Positions 48,067 to 59,470 of a stretch of DNA of 64,000 bases are shown piece by piece. The position numbers and the translations under genes were made by a program. Source of the DNA: Schizophyllum amplum. Its lineage: Eukaryota; Basidiomycota; Agaricomycetes; Agaricales; Schizophyllaceae. Where the stretch lies: NCBI GenBank assembly GCA_007026445.1, contig VDMD01000049.1, positions 62,001 through 126,000 on the forward strand, written 5' to 3'. The notes under the pieces were generated by a model, which saw only the letters and a program-made list of their open reading frames with translations, did not search any database and was not told the DNA's origin. The first letter of the stretch is position 1. Every line of letters begins with the position of its first letter.

Positions 48067-50090
48067 ATGTCCACTTCGCCCCTGGCGCAGGAACTCGCCG
48101 CTTTGCGGAAGCTTAGCCAACTAGCGGACAAGATTCAGATCGTGGGACTCAGACCATATTCCCGGGAGAAAATGACCGCGATGCGTCCATTTCGCTGGGA
48201 AGTCTCGCTCGACAACCACAGTGAGGTCGTGAATGTCATTTTAAACACCTTGGGCGTGTTCACCTCGATCTCGAACGCCGTGCGCTCGTCCCCGCGCTGC
48301 CGCGGACTTCACGGACCGGTGCGCGCGCTGTGGCCTCACATCGTCAAATGGGGTGCGCTCCTGCATCCGGTCGACAACAGCGTCGTGGCGCAGCGCTTCA
48401 TCCGCACAGGCCACCCGAGCATCTCGTCGGGTATCATCCAGGCATACTACATGGTCGTCTCCGATGACATGCCCTCCAGACTCTTCTTACGCGCCAATCC
48501 TGCATTCATCCGGCAGATCTTTGAACTTTGGCTCCAATACCCGAAGTACATCCCCTCCTCGAGCATCGGTACATCGATCTCTACCCACTCTACCAACAAG
48601 ATCGCTAGGGACGTGCACGATCTGCTCGGTCATCTTGAAAGTCGGCCCACTATCGAAGACCGCTTGCTCTTCGTCGAAGACCACATGCTCTTCCTCAACG
48701 AGCTCATCCACGCCGCTGGTTCAAAACGCGCACTCTACCACGCCTTCGCCCAGCAAGCCGACTTCATCGCCGGCCTCAATCGCTGCACCAGGTCATATCA
48801 ACGATCTGGAACGAACACTACGGCCTCCTCATCGACCTACACGACATGCCCGAACTCGCGCGGTCCAGAATCCCAGCGCGGTCCAAAATCCCAGCGCGGA
48901 CCAAAATCCCAGCGCGGACTGTCCACGCCGCCGTCTCCTTCGCGAAGAAATGCCTCTTGCGGCGAGAGACGCAGTATGACGCCCTCCCCGCCCTCCGATG
49001 CCCTCCCCGCCGTCACGCGATTCCTCAACTACCTCTTCCGCATGGCGGAAAGCACGCATGCCGTCGATGCGGGCGTCTTCGATGTCGTGAGGGAAGTGCA
49101 GGAAGGGCGCGCGTCGGGCGACGACGACCACGTCAGGTCCTTTGCGCGCCTATTCTGCGTGCCAGTCATGCACGCGCCTGTTGTGTGTGAGCATGTACCA
49201 CATGCGCGTCGTCCGCTGGCACCCCGATATCGTACACGCCCCGCAACCCGCATCTGCGCCCTCGAGCCAGCGAGTGATAAAACTACGGACGGACATGGCA
49301 CGGGTCATGAACGATGCGCGACATGGCGCGGGTCTTGAACGATGCCCGCGCGCTGTAGTCAACTGTGTATAGACGCAAGGCATGGCAGACGGGTTATGGA
49401 GTGCCACAATAATACGATGGTGAGTGCGCCCAGTCTTGTCCTCCTTTAAGTGCGCCGTTCCGTCCTTCATCAAGTGCGCCGTTCCCGTGCTGCATCAGTA
49501 TCCCCGCCTTTCGCTCACGCCTCTTTTAAGGCCCTCATAACCGGCGCGACCGGATCTGCCCGTGCGCAAATGCCTTTTATTGCTCGGGGAGCTGCCAGCG
49601 TATGCATAGGTCCACCACATCTCGACTCGTGCTGCAATGACGAGGGCCCTTGGGGCCTGCGCGGTGCGCTCGTTCCGCCGATACACGTCGCTCATTCCAC
49701 CGATACACGGCGGATCGTGTTCTGACGAATCGTCTAGGCGTCCTAACGCTCGCCGACGCCGTGTTCAGTTGCATTGCCGTACGGTCCTACATCGACCGCC
49801 ACGTGACAGTCATCGAGCGCGGCTTGTCCTCTCTACGCATCAAGCAGCTCTCGAAATGCGGTCAGCTCGTCAGGCAGGCTGTCATTCGCGTCGATACAAC
49901 CGACGTCCTGCCCGACGCCCGACATGTCATTGCACATGAGGTGGACGCGCGTACGACATATCCACCCGATGCATCATCGAATGCAGCCGCATGGGCGGTG
50001 ATCGAGGTTGTGCTGCGCGCGGGGAAGACGTCAGCGACGCGCATTCTGCCTTTCACAATCCGCCGTAATGACTTGAAGAGCGCCGGCTGA
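48067..50090 (+). pseudogene. MYND-like family pseudogene (paralogue 3)
   Basis: It starts MSTSPLAQELAALRKLSQL and follows the helical domain well (GPVRALWPHIVKWGALLHPV). At about 48778 the frame shifts before QVISTIWNEHYGLL and shifts again near 49000 around a short GCCCTCCCCGCC duplication. After 49150 the text is scrambled. The 133-nt zinc-finger exon (49531-49663) has compensating indels that destroy the CPC/YCSGSCQ frame. The final exon (about 49734-50090) still reads VRQAVIRVDTTDVLPDARH and LRAGKTSATRILPF. An 18-bp triplication at 48861-48914 repeats KIPARS-type units. Probably non-functional. Confidence 0.8.
48861..48914. repeat. 18-bp tandem repeat, 3 copies
   Basis: Units CGGTCCAGAATCCCAGCG with single-base changes, inside the MYND-like pseudogene. 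Confidence 0.85.
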
Positions 50091-50879
50091 ATGGGGCTGC
50101 AGGCCGTCTGGGCTAGTTCAAGACCTTCAACTTCTTCTAAGACCTTCAACTTCTTCAAGACCGTCAGGACGCTAGTATGTCGATCGAGACGGTAGTATGT
50201 CGATGGAGGCTGCGACGGACTATTCGTATTGCACCTTTGTACTTACTATACCTATGCAGCAGAATGACGAGTGGCAAGGGTGCGTTTGTCCGACACTTGC
50301 GACCGGCATTTCCCCCGCTCACCGGCATTGTCACCGCTCACCAGGCCTGTTCCGAGTTCAGGCCCCTTCCGAGTGTAGGTGAGCATCGCAATCGAGCATC
50401 TTATGACTCGTCGGGATCCCTCCTTTCTAGCGTATAGTTTCATTTCACGTTTCGCTCGCACCCCTCTCCGGGACCTTCAGGCTCGCCTCCCTTCCAGATA
50501 TCATCACGATCGCCTCCCTCCCGTACACTCTAAGACCCTGGGCATGCCGCATTTCAGTCTATTCTCTTTGTCCTATCATTATATCATTACCTCGCCGTCC
50601 CGTTCACGTTCCTCCATCGCACTTACTTTCCTCCCTCTCAACTTGACCTTCCTCCCTCTCCTGTGATTATCGTTTCAGCACCAACCTCATGACGGCTTCG
50701 GCACTTGAGACGCCCTCACCTCCTTTTCTCTGCGCGCCCTCGCCTCCTCTCTCACTGGTTGCTGGCTCTCTTCAACTAGATCTTGTTGATGATAGCTCGC
50801 CGGCCCGCTTTCTTGGGCCTTCCTCGCTCCTCCCTTTTCCATCACTTGCAGCGTCCCGTCTCGTGCCTCCTCTTCCCTT

Positions 50880-51140
50880 TCATTTTGGGTGCTAATTATA
50901 GTCGATTTGTCGAGAATGTCAAGCGGGGCGCGTGGGGCGTGGACTGCGCTGTAGAGATCCAGTATCTTGAGGTGTGCACACACTCTCTCTTGAAGTTGGT
51001 GAATCGGCTAACATGGAGGATTTTCAGGGTCCAATGAGGCCCGCGCCGCAGTCTTGATTGCTACGACACCACGGCAATCTATCTGATAGCTCTTTGCGTG
51101 CGCGAATATGAAGGTCGCCTGCACGAAAAATTGGCCAGGC
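50880..51140 (+). repeat. Left arm of inverted repeat flanking a MYND-like gene
   Basis: Matches 54785-55045 in reverse complement. Strongest is GATAGCTCTTTGCGTGCGCG near 51086, in a stretch of about 75 bp with few changes. Both arms keep an open frame reading IALCVREY and RLHE, so they may be the remains of a duplicated gene. Function unknown. Confidence 0.65.
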
Positions 51141-51363
51141 CGCGCGCTCGTGCTCTCATCGTTCCCGGGCACACTGCGGCGGCGCGACTCGTGCCCAAAG
51201 GGGCGGGAAACAGGAGTGGAGGCGAAGGAGGGGGCGGGGACCAGGAGAGGAGGCGAGGAGGGAGGCTGGAGAGGGTGAGAAGGCAAACAGACCGGCAGTC
51301 GGCAACTCGTTTTTGAGTAAGTCTTCGTGAAGTTGAGGGTCACGGTGGAAGTCATCATAGATT

Positions 51364-51505
51364 AAGGACGAGTATCGGAGAAAAAGATTGAGGACGAGTA
51401 TTGTAGAAAAAGATTGCCAAGGACGAGTATCGGAGAAAGCGAAGGTACACCTGGAAGAAGAGCGAAGGTACACCTGGAAGAAAAGCGACTGAGGTACACC
51501 TGGTA
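51364..51505. repeat. Tandem repeats upstream of MYND-like gene
   Basis: Two adjacent imperfect arrays: GGACGAGTATCGGAGAAA-type units, then GCGAAGGTACACCTGGAAGA-type units. Confidence 0.75.
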
Positions 51506-51731
51506 GTGGAAGAGACGTACGGGGCAAGAGGTTCGCACGCCACGCTACATGTTGTGCCATGTTTGCCAATGTCATTGAATCACTGGACAGATCAAACGGC
51601 AGGCGCGAATTAGTCTCCCGGCGCGAATCCCCATCGCGCACTTCATCGACACATAAATCACTCAAGGTGCGCCCCGGCCGCATCCTCCCATGCAAAGGGT
51701 CAGCTTCGGGCCGTAAAGCTAAGACTTTTAT

Positions 51732-51780
51732 ACTGACATCAAGCAAAGGCGTTATCCTGACATCAAGCAAAGGCGCTATG
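51732..51780. repeat. 24-bp duplication ending at a start codon
   Basis: Two copies of a unit beginning CTGACATCAAGCAAAGGCG; the second runs into the ATG at 51778. The upstream copy may duplicate the leader. Confidence 0.8.
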
Positions 51781-54601
51781 ACGTCGCTCAAGCACGAACA
51801 TGGCACTTTGCGGACGCTCTTCGAATTATCAGAGAAGATTATGGGACAGCGACCATTTCCCCCGGGCCAAACTGAACGGAGTGCGCTTACCACAATGGAC
51901 AGCATTCTCAAAGACCGCAGCAAACATGCTTTTCGCGCCCTCAAATCGGACCCTCCTCCGTCCAGCTCACTCCAACATCGTACCGAGCTCATCGGCGTCG
52001 TCGTGTTTTCTATGGTCGTATTCGCCGCGATAACGAACGCTACGCGCCTCTTACTGCGCGCAGATGATCACGTTCTCCATCCACCAATGCGCGCGCTGTG
52101 GCCGCACATCTTCAAGTGGGGTGTGATCCTGCATCCGGTTGACAATCCTGTCATCCAGCAGCTCACCCGTGAAGGCTGCGATGTCCCATCCAGCATCGTC
52201 CAGTCCTACTACATGATCGTCTCCGACGACGTTCAGCATTCCGTGTCCTGTCTGCGTTTCAATCCTGGACTCATCGAGCAGATCTTCGACCTTTGGCTCC
52301 ACTATCCGACCATGCTCTCTCACAATATCATGAGCACGTCGAGCTCGGTCAACAGCATCGTTCGTACTATCGCTACCCTGCACCATCTATTTGTCGAGTC
52401 TCCTGATGGCCAGCACGTCCCTGACGACCGTGCGCTCTTCATCGACAAGCTCATGCACGTCGTTGGCTCAACGAAAGCGATGTACAAAGTATTCGCCCAG
52501 CAAGCGGACTTCCTCGCAACCCTCGATCCTCAGAGGCAGGCACGACAGGAGATGTCCACGATCTGGAGGAACCACTACGACCTCCTCCGCACCCTGGTCG
52601 AGACCCCCGAACTCGCGCGATCGAGAATACCCGCCACAACGATCAGCTCCGCCGTCCTCGCAGCGGGAAAGTGCCTGGGGCAGCACGAGATGCAGTACGG
52701 GGCTCTCCATGCCGTCCGGGCCCTCGTCCTCCTTTGCCGCATGGCAGAAAACAACAGACCGCTCGTCCACGCCGTGAACGCGGGCCTGTTCGACGTCCTG
52801 CGCGGCCTGCAAGGCGTGCGCGAGTCGGTGACTAACCATCCGATCTCGGATCTCGTACGCCTTCTCTGCGCCGGATTGTACCACGCCCGGGTCGTGCGCG
52901 CGTTCGTCCGCCGTCAGCGCGATATCATACGCGTTCCGTGGACGGGCCCATCGGGAGGGCTGGCGACGTGGAAGGACGTCGCGCACCTCTCGAATGAGGC
53001 GGGTAGGATCTATGCGACTACGCTGCGAAATAAAGCGTGGAGGAGCCATATGGATTGCCACAATGTAATGGTGAGACATGCCGTGCCTACCTTTTGTTGG
53101 GACAATTTCGCCTTCGCTGAGATCCCCGTCTTCCACTGAGGACTCTATCTTTCGCCGAGAACTCCATCTTTCGCCGAGATCTCCATCTTTTCACCACACT
53201 TCTTGTCTTTTGCTCGAAGCCCCGTCTTCTTCTCTTGACGCTGCATCCTCGCTTGACGCTGCTGCATCCTCACTTGACGCTGCATCCTCACTTGACGCTG
53301 CATCCTCACTTGAAGCTCCGTTCTCTCTTGAAGCTTCATACTCCTTCTGAGACCCCATTTCCCGTTTGAATATTCGTCTTGCCCTGCAACTCCCGTCCTG
53401 CCCTGCAACTCCCGTCTTACCCTTCAACTCCCGTCTTCCCGCATCTCCGAGCTGACGTGACATCGTACAGGGACCTCACGACCAGCTCGTGCGGCTTTGC
53501 CCTTGCGCGAACGCCTTCTACTGCTCTGGCAGTTGCCAGCGCATGCATCGGGCCACGCATCGGAAGTCTTGCTGCAGCGACGAGGGTCCTTGGGGCTTAG
53601 GTGGTGCGTTGCTTGCTTCTGGTTCCGGTGTCTCTCGTCTGTGGCCGCTATACTTCCGGCGCTGTGCAGCATGGCGTCGACGCTGTGCAGCATGGCGTCG
53701 ACGCTGTGTAGCGTGGCGTCGACGCTGTGTAGCGTGGCGTCGACGCTGTGTAGCGTGGCGTCGACGCTGTGTAGCGTGGCGTCGACACTGTGTAGTGTAG
53801 CGTCGACGCCGTCACGTAGCGTAGCATCCATCGCCGCCCCCTTCATGACCAACAAATCCCCTCATGACCAGAAAACTTGAACTAATCATATGCCCAGGAG
53901 TCATATCGCTCGCGGACGCGCTGTTTATCAGCACAATGGTGTGGACCCGCATTGAGCGCAATGCGACGGCGATCAATGGGGAGTTGGCGTCGCTGGCGGT
54001 TCGGCATCCCTCGCTGGCGGTTCGGGATTCCTCGCTGGCGGTTCGGGATTCCTCGCTGGCGGTTCGGCATCCCTCGCTAGCGGTTCGGGATCCCTCGCTC
54101 TGCTTGCCACCATACTCAGCGAGTGCAGAAACACACTCGACGAGTGCAGAAACACACTCGACGAGTGCGGGGTTGCCCCCGACAAGCACGAAGCTGCACT
54201 CGACGAGCGCAGGGTCGCACTCGACGAGCGCAGGGTCGCACTCGACGAGCACCAAGCCGCACTCGACGAGCACCCCACCACCCTCGGCAGGCGCGCCGCT
54301 CGTCAAACAGGCCGTTATCAAAGTCGATATCACCGACGTTGTGCCCGAGCCCCAACGTGAGGTGTACGCGCGCTCGCTGCACGTGTCCGACGTGCACCCG
54401 CGATACGTGTACGCGCGCTCGCTATACGTGTCCGACGTGCACCCGCTATACGTGTCCGACGTGCACCCGCGGAACATGCACAGCGCGCTACCAGACGGCC
54501 CTAGCTCTATTGCTGTAGAGGTGGTCTTTCGCGCAGGAAATACGTCCGCGACGCGTTTTTTGCCATTCGTGTACCCTCATGATTACTTTAGGAACTACTA
54601 G
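51778..54601 (+). CDS. MYND-like zinc-finger protein with minisatellite expansions (paralogue 4)
   Basis: Three exons, 709 aa: 51778-53070, 53471-53603 (133 nt, as in the paralogues), 53898-54601. The N-terminal helical domain contains SDPPPSS, HPPMRALWPHIFKWG and ISDLVRLLCAGLYHARVVRA. The finger reads HMDCHNVM, RLCPCANAFYCSGSCQRMHR, then HRKSCCSDEGPWGL. The C-terminal domain (VKQAVIKVDITDVVP ... NTSATRFLPFVYPHDYF) is interrupted by a long insert made of three arrays: five 7-residue SLAVR units, about seven Ser/Thr/Glu-rich units, and three VSDVHP units. Introns 1 (400 bp) and 2 (294 bp) also contain arrays, whereas the paralogues' introns are 46-133 bp. An upstream in-frame extension to 51559 exists, but homology supports this ATG. 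Function unknown beyond likely protein interaction. Confidence 0.83.
53233..53310. repeat. Minisatellite in intron 1 of MYND-like gene
   Basis: 18-21 bp units, TTGACGCTGCATCCTCAC type, four to five copies. Confidence 0.85.
53661..53807. repeat. 21-bp minisatellite in intron 2, 7 copies
   Basis: Units of GCTGTGTAGCGTGGCGTCGAC (20 of its 21 bases: GCTGTGTAGCGTGGCGTCGA). Copies differ by one or two bases. Confidence 0.9.
53990..54094. repeat. Coding 21-bp minisatellite, 5 copies
   Basis: TCGCTGGCGGTTCGG-type units encode SLAVR plus two variable residues. Confidence 0.9.
54121..54276. repeat. Coding 21-bp minisatellite, about 7 degenerate copies
   Basis: Units share CACTCGACGAG and encode HSTSA plus variable residues. 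Confidence 0.8.
54372..54470. repeat. Coding repeat, 3 copies
   Basis: TGTCCGACGTGCACCCGC units encode VSDVHP, with a variable spacer. Confidence 0.8.
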
Positions 54602-54784
54602 TATTGTGCTTCAGGCCTAGGTTGCGACAAATCATGCATGCTTCAGGTTCCGACAAATCATGCATGATATTGAACGTATCTATATACAGAGCAGTCCATA
54701 GAGGACACCCTTGAACACGAACCGCCGACATCCTGCACGAGCCGCCGACATCCTGCACGAGCCGCCGACATCCCTGCACGAGCG

Positions 54785-55045
54785 CGCAGACTGGCAAATT
54801 CTTCGTGCAGGCGACGTCCATATTCGCGCACGCAAAGAGCTATCACATAGATCGCCGTGATGTCCTAGTCATCAAAACTGTGGTGTCGTAGCAATAAAGA
54901 CCGTGGCGCGAGCCTCATTAGCGCCTGAAAACCCTCCATGTTAAATAACCAATTCACCAACTTCAAGAGAGAGCACACCTTGGAACACTCGATTAGTACA
55001 GCGGAGTCCACAACCGACGCGCCCAAGATGAGAGGGAAGAGAAGG
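54785..55045 (-). repeat. Right arm of inverted repeat flanking a MYND-like gene
   Basis: Reverse-complement partner of 50880-51140. A CCGACATCCTGCACGAG tandem unit (three copies, 54724-54780) lies just outside. Confidence 0.65.
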
Positions 55046-55329
55046 AGAGGAAAAGACTCTTGAACGAGGGGAGGAGGAAGCGACGCGCAAGAGGAGGGGA
55101 GGAGGAAGCGACGCGCGAGAGGAGGGGAGGAAGCGGTATGGGAGAGAAGGAAAGATGGAGAAAAGCGACGTGCAAGAGCGGCGACGACCGTCCGTCGCTC
55201 CGAGACGATCTCGCCGCCGTCGCTGGAGTCGCTCAGGACGTTGTTCTGAGTCGGAGTCGATCTCGCCGATGGTCGCCTCAGCAAAGGCAATGCTTATGCG
55301 CGCCGATGGTCGCTCGAGACCAAGCCGGG

Positions 55330-57430
55330 GGCGCACGACGCTAGTCGACGTTGGGGGCACATGGCGCTAGTCGACGCCGGGGGCGGGCGCTAGTCGACCA
55401 TCAGTCTTTTGGCCACACAATTGCGAGACATTTGGGGACTTACGAGGTTGAGCGAAGCTGCCGATGGTAACGTGGAACGTGGCCCAGCCTCTGGAGGCAG
55501 CGCGAAACGTTCGACGAGCTTGGGAGCTTGTCCGAATGGTTTCCGGAGGCTCGGACGGTTCCCGGAATGGTTCCTGTGAGCTCTGCAGGTTCTCCGAAGT
55601 TTGGAACGTATTAAAAATAATTTGGGTAACCTTGCGAGTTGGCAATAATACTCTTTGTGTCCTCGCAACGTCCTACTCAAAAGCGCAGAAGCCGATGCGA
55701 CGCTGTCGGTAGGTGCCGTGACTCCTGCGCTTTCCTACGCTGCACCCGCCGGTCTCAAGGTTTCACTGCTCCCTCAAGGTGCATTTTGCCCTTATGAATC
55801 TCCATGGTCAATTCTCTACTACTCAAAGAATGAGCGCACTCAGGCTTGACGCCGGCGGCGATTACTCATCATATTCGGACAACAGAGAGCATTCACCTGT
55901 GTCGGTGGAGACTCGCCTCACCTGAACTGCATGAGCATCGTTGAGCAGAAGACTCAGCGGCGGAGAACAACTCTTCTGGCATGCTGGTAGAGCTCGGTAG
56001 AGCGGTGTAAGTATGTGGTGTCTTGCGAGACGGTGCCTATATTGAATGCGGCCCCAGGCGTGATGAAGACGGTCTGGACTCTGGAGGTCTCAGTCGGCAG
56101 CTGGCAGCTGCGCATCGAAATCAAGCAGGGACGCAGCGCTTGCGTTCATGCAGGAGCAACCGCTTGCTAAAGCTCTGTCAGTATCTATGTAACTCAGGCT
56201 CAGTGTCATGGTCAGAGGCACGTCGCGGTTATTGTGCTTCTTTTGGAACTTTTGGAAGCATCGGTCGCGATTAGTAAGCGGTGACGTCACTTTGCGTCAT
56301 CTACAGGGCAACAGACGGATAACGCGACCTTCACTTCTGCTTCTTCCTTCTTCCCCTCATGCCCTCCTCTTCGCCGCGACGACGGAGACACTCGTACTCG
56401 TCTTGCACGATAGCTGCAGCGCATCTTTAGCCGACCTGTCGACCTGGGATCGACGACGTCGAACTCGAGCGAAGAACAGTGCTCAACGATCTCATCGGCT
56501 GCTTGCCACTCGACGCTCGGCCCTCGCCTGCGAAAGCGCTCGATCTTCTTGGCAGCTCAGGTCGTTGTCTTCTACAGTCGATGTTTCTCGCCCACCATCA
56601 GTTTCTGTCCAGACGACGCAGGTCGACGGCCTGTACGTCCCTAGCAGAGGTTACGATCCGGTGAGCAGAAGGGGCCCTTCACCTTCAATCGCCCTGACGA
56701 GCTCACATATGCGCGCATATATGGTGTTTTGAAGGTCGGGACTGGTCACACGCGCCCGGCTATCTCAAGACTCGCGGATCTAGGAAGCGTCTGGGCGCAC
56801 GCTTGCATCACGAAGACCCATATAGTGAGTGGCTCCACAGTCGTACCTGCACATTTGACATAGTACTCATTTAGCCTCGACGCGCGCGTCTCAACCTAAC
56901 AATTGACTTCTCACCACCCCCCTTATCCCGCTCGCACGCCGCTCAGCTGCATCACTTGGCCAAGCAGCGATCACTGCGATCTGGAGCTAGTCAGAGGAAG
57001 CAGACGAAGGTACGTGTTTCGAGTAAAGACGGAGAAGCGAATTGACACACTCACAATCCAGGCGACGAGTACGCGACCGACCGACAGGCGAGACGCAGCC
57101 CTCATCGGAGCCTGGGGTTCTATGTAGGTTTCTGCATTCATATCGTTGCCGGTAGTACGCGTACAGACCACGCCTGTATCTTATATAGCGATAATGCTAC
57201 ATCATATTGTTTTGCATTATCGAGCACAGCGAGCAATTATGTCCCTCGGGAGGCCTTGAAAGCCTTCTTGACCTTCAGAGGGCCCGACAGGCTGCTGTAT
57301 GTACGAAGGCCGTGGAAACGTAGCGAGCCTCCCGAGCGCTGAAAAACCTGCCGGACCTACCGAGCTTCTGCAACCTGCCGAGCTTGGGTCAACGTGGCGA
57401 GTTTCACGCGAGCTCGTTATCATTCCTAAC
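55330..57430. other. Intergenic, nothing supported
   Basis: Some GTTCCCGGAATGGTTCC-like repetition near 55.55 kb. Short plus-strand frames at 56.2-56.7 kb have no recognisable domain. Confidence 0.35.
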
Positions 57431-57439
57431 CGTGGATAT

Positions 57440-59470
57440 GTAGTATAAGACTACTCGACGTGGGGAGACATTCCGGGCCTCCGACAAGCCTCGGGATGGT
57501 GTGGCCAAAAGACTGATGACGTCGTTTGAGGCGGTAGAGGGAGAGGTCGACGCTGAGGGCGCATGGCGCTTGTCGACGTCGTTTGGGGGTCGCGTGCGCT
57601 AGTCGGCGCTGGGGGGCGCATGGCGTAAGTTTGGGGCGTTGGGGCGGAGGCATGCTAGTCGGAGCTGGAGGCGCATGGCGGAGGCTAGTCGACGTCGTTT
57701 GGGGTCGCATGGCGCTAGTCGGCGCTGGAGGCGCATGGCGCTAGTCGTCGTTTGGGGGGGGCGCATGGCGCTAGTCGGAGCTGGGGGCGCATGGCGCTAG
57801 TCGACACCGTGGGCGCATGGCGCTAGTCGACGACGTTGGGGGCGCGTACTAGGCTATTCGACGACGCTGGGGGCGCATGGCGCGAGTCGACGTTTGGGGC
57901 GCATGGCGCTAGTCGACGACGCTGGAGGCGTACTAGGCTAGTCGACGACGTCGTTGGGGGCGATCAGGGTAGTAGTCGACGCTGGGGGGGGGGGGGGGGG
58001 GGGCGCATGGCGCTAGTCGGAGCTGGGGGCATGGCGCTAGCCGTCGGAGCTGAGGGCGCATGGCGTTAGTCGTCGTTGAGGGGCGCATGGCGCTAGTCGA
58101 CGACGCTGGGGGGCGCATGACGCTAGTCGTTGGGTGCGGGCGCTAGTCGCTAGTCGATGTTGTTTGGGGGCGCACACGATAGTTGACGACGTTTGGGGCG
58201 GTAGGGGGAGCGGGAGCTGGGGGCGGAGGCTAGTCGTCGACGGCTGGAGGCGCATGGCGCTAGTCGACGCTGGAGGCGGGCGCTAGTCGACGTTGAGGGG
58301 CGGCGTATGCTAGTCGTAAGTTGGTGGCGCATGGCGCTAGTCGACGCTGGAGGCGGAGGCTAGTCGACGTCGTTTGGGGTCGCATGGCGCTAGTCGACGA
58401 CGTTGGAGGCGTACGCTAGTCCGAGTCGTTGGGGGCGGTAGGGGGAGAGGGAGGGCGCGCGCTAGTCGTCGACACTGGAGGCGCATGGCGCTAGTCGTCG
58501 TCGTTGGGGGGCGCTAGCCGCCAATGGAGGTGCACGCTAGTCGACACTGGGGGCGGGCGGAGGCTAGTCGACGACGACGGAGGCGGGCGCGTGCTAGTCG
58601 ACGCCGCTGGGGGCGTGCACGATAGTCGACGCCGCTGGGGTCGCATGGCGCTAGTCGTCGTCGTCGGAGGCGCATGGCGCTAGTCGGAGCTGGGGGCGCA
58701 TGGCGCTAGTCGACGCCGTTGGGGGCGTAGGCTAGTAGGCGCCGAGGGCGGAGGCTAGTCGACGAGGCTGGAGGCGGAGGGCGCTAGTCGGAGCTGGGGG
58801 CGTGCACGCTAGTCGACGTTGGGGGCGGAGGCACGCATGCTAGTCGTCGTCGTTGAGGGCGTACTAGGGTAGTCGTAAGTTGAGGGCTCGAGGGCGCTAG
58901 TCGACGACGTTGAGGGCGTGCACGCTAGTCGACGTCGTTTGGGCTCGCGTGGCGCTAGTCGTCGTTTGGGGGTCGCATGGCGCTAGTCGGCATCGTTGAG
59001 GGTGGGCGGAGGCTAGTCGTAAGTTGGGCGCATGGCGCTAGTCGACGACGGCGGGGGCGATCAGGGTAGTCGACGTCGTTTGGGGCGGTAGGGGGAGAGG
59101 GAGGGCGCGCATGGCGATAGTCGACGTCGTCATTGGGGGCGATCTCGCTCGAGGGAGGAGGGAGCGAGGAGGGGGGAGCGGGAAGCGGCGGGCGAGGGGC
59201 GTTGGGGGGCGCATGGCGCTAGCCGTCGTTGGGGGCGCAAACCAGTCGACGACGTTGGGGGCGTGCACGATAGTCGATGTTGGGGGCGCATGGCGCTAGT
59301 CGACGTTGAAGGCGCGTGCTAGTCGGAGCTGGGGGTCGCATACTAGTCGTCGTTGAGGGCGACCCCTGGTCGACGGCGCTGGGCGGAGGGCGCTAGTCGG
59401 AGCTGGAGGCGTACTAGGCTAGTCGACGACGTTGGGGGCGCATGGCGCTAGTCGACGCTAGGGGCGCGCT
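57440..59470. repeat. Two-kilobase degenerate GC-rich minisatellite
   Basis: Dozens of irregular units built from GGGGGCGCATGGCGCTAGTC and GACGACGTTG/GACGCTGG variants, each about 20-45 bp. Nearly every unit carries CTAGTCG. No coding potential is accepted. Confidence 0.92.
57984..58003. repeat. Run of 20 guanines
   Basis: Uninterrupted poly-G inside the minisatellite; length may be a sequencing artefact. Confidence 0.85.

Noticed and set aside
51156..51992. 278-codon minus-strand frame
   Set aside because: It overlaps the supported start of the MYND-like gene on the other strand and runs through tandem repeats.
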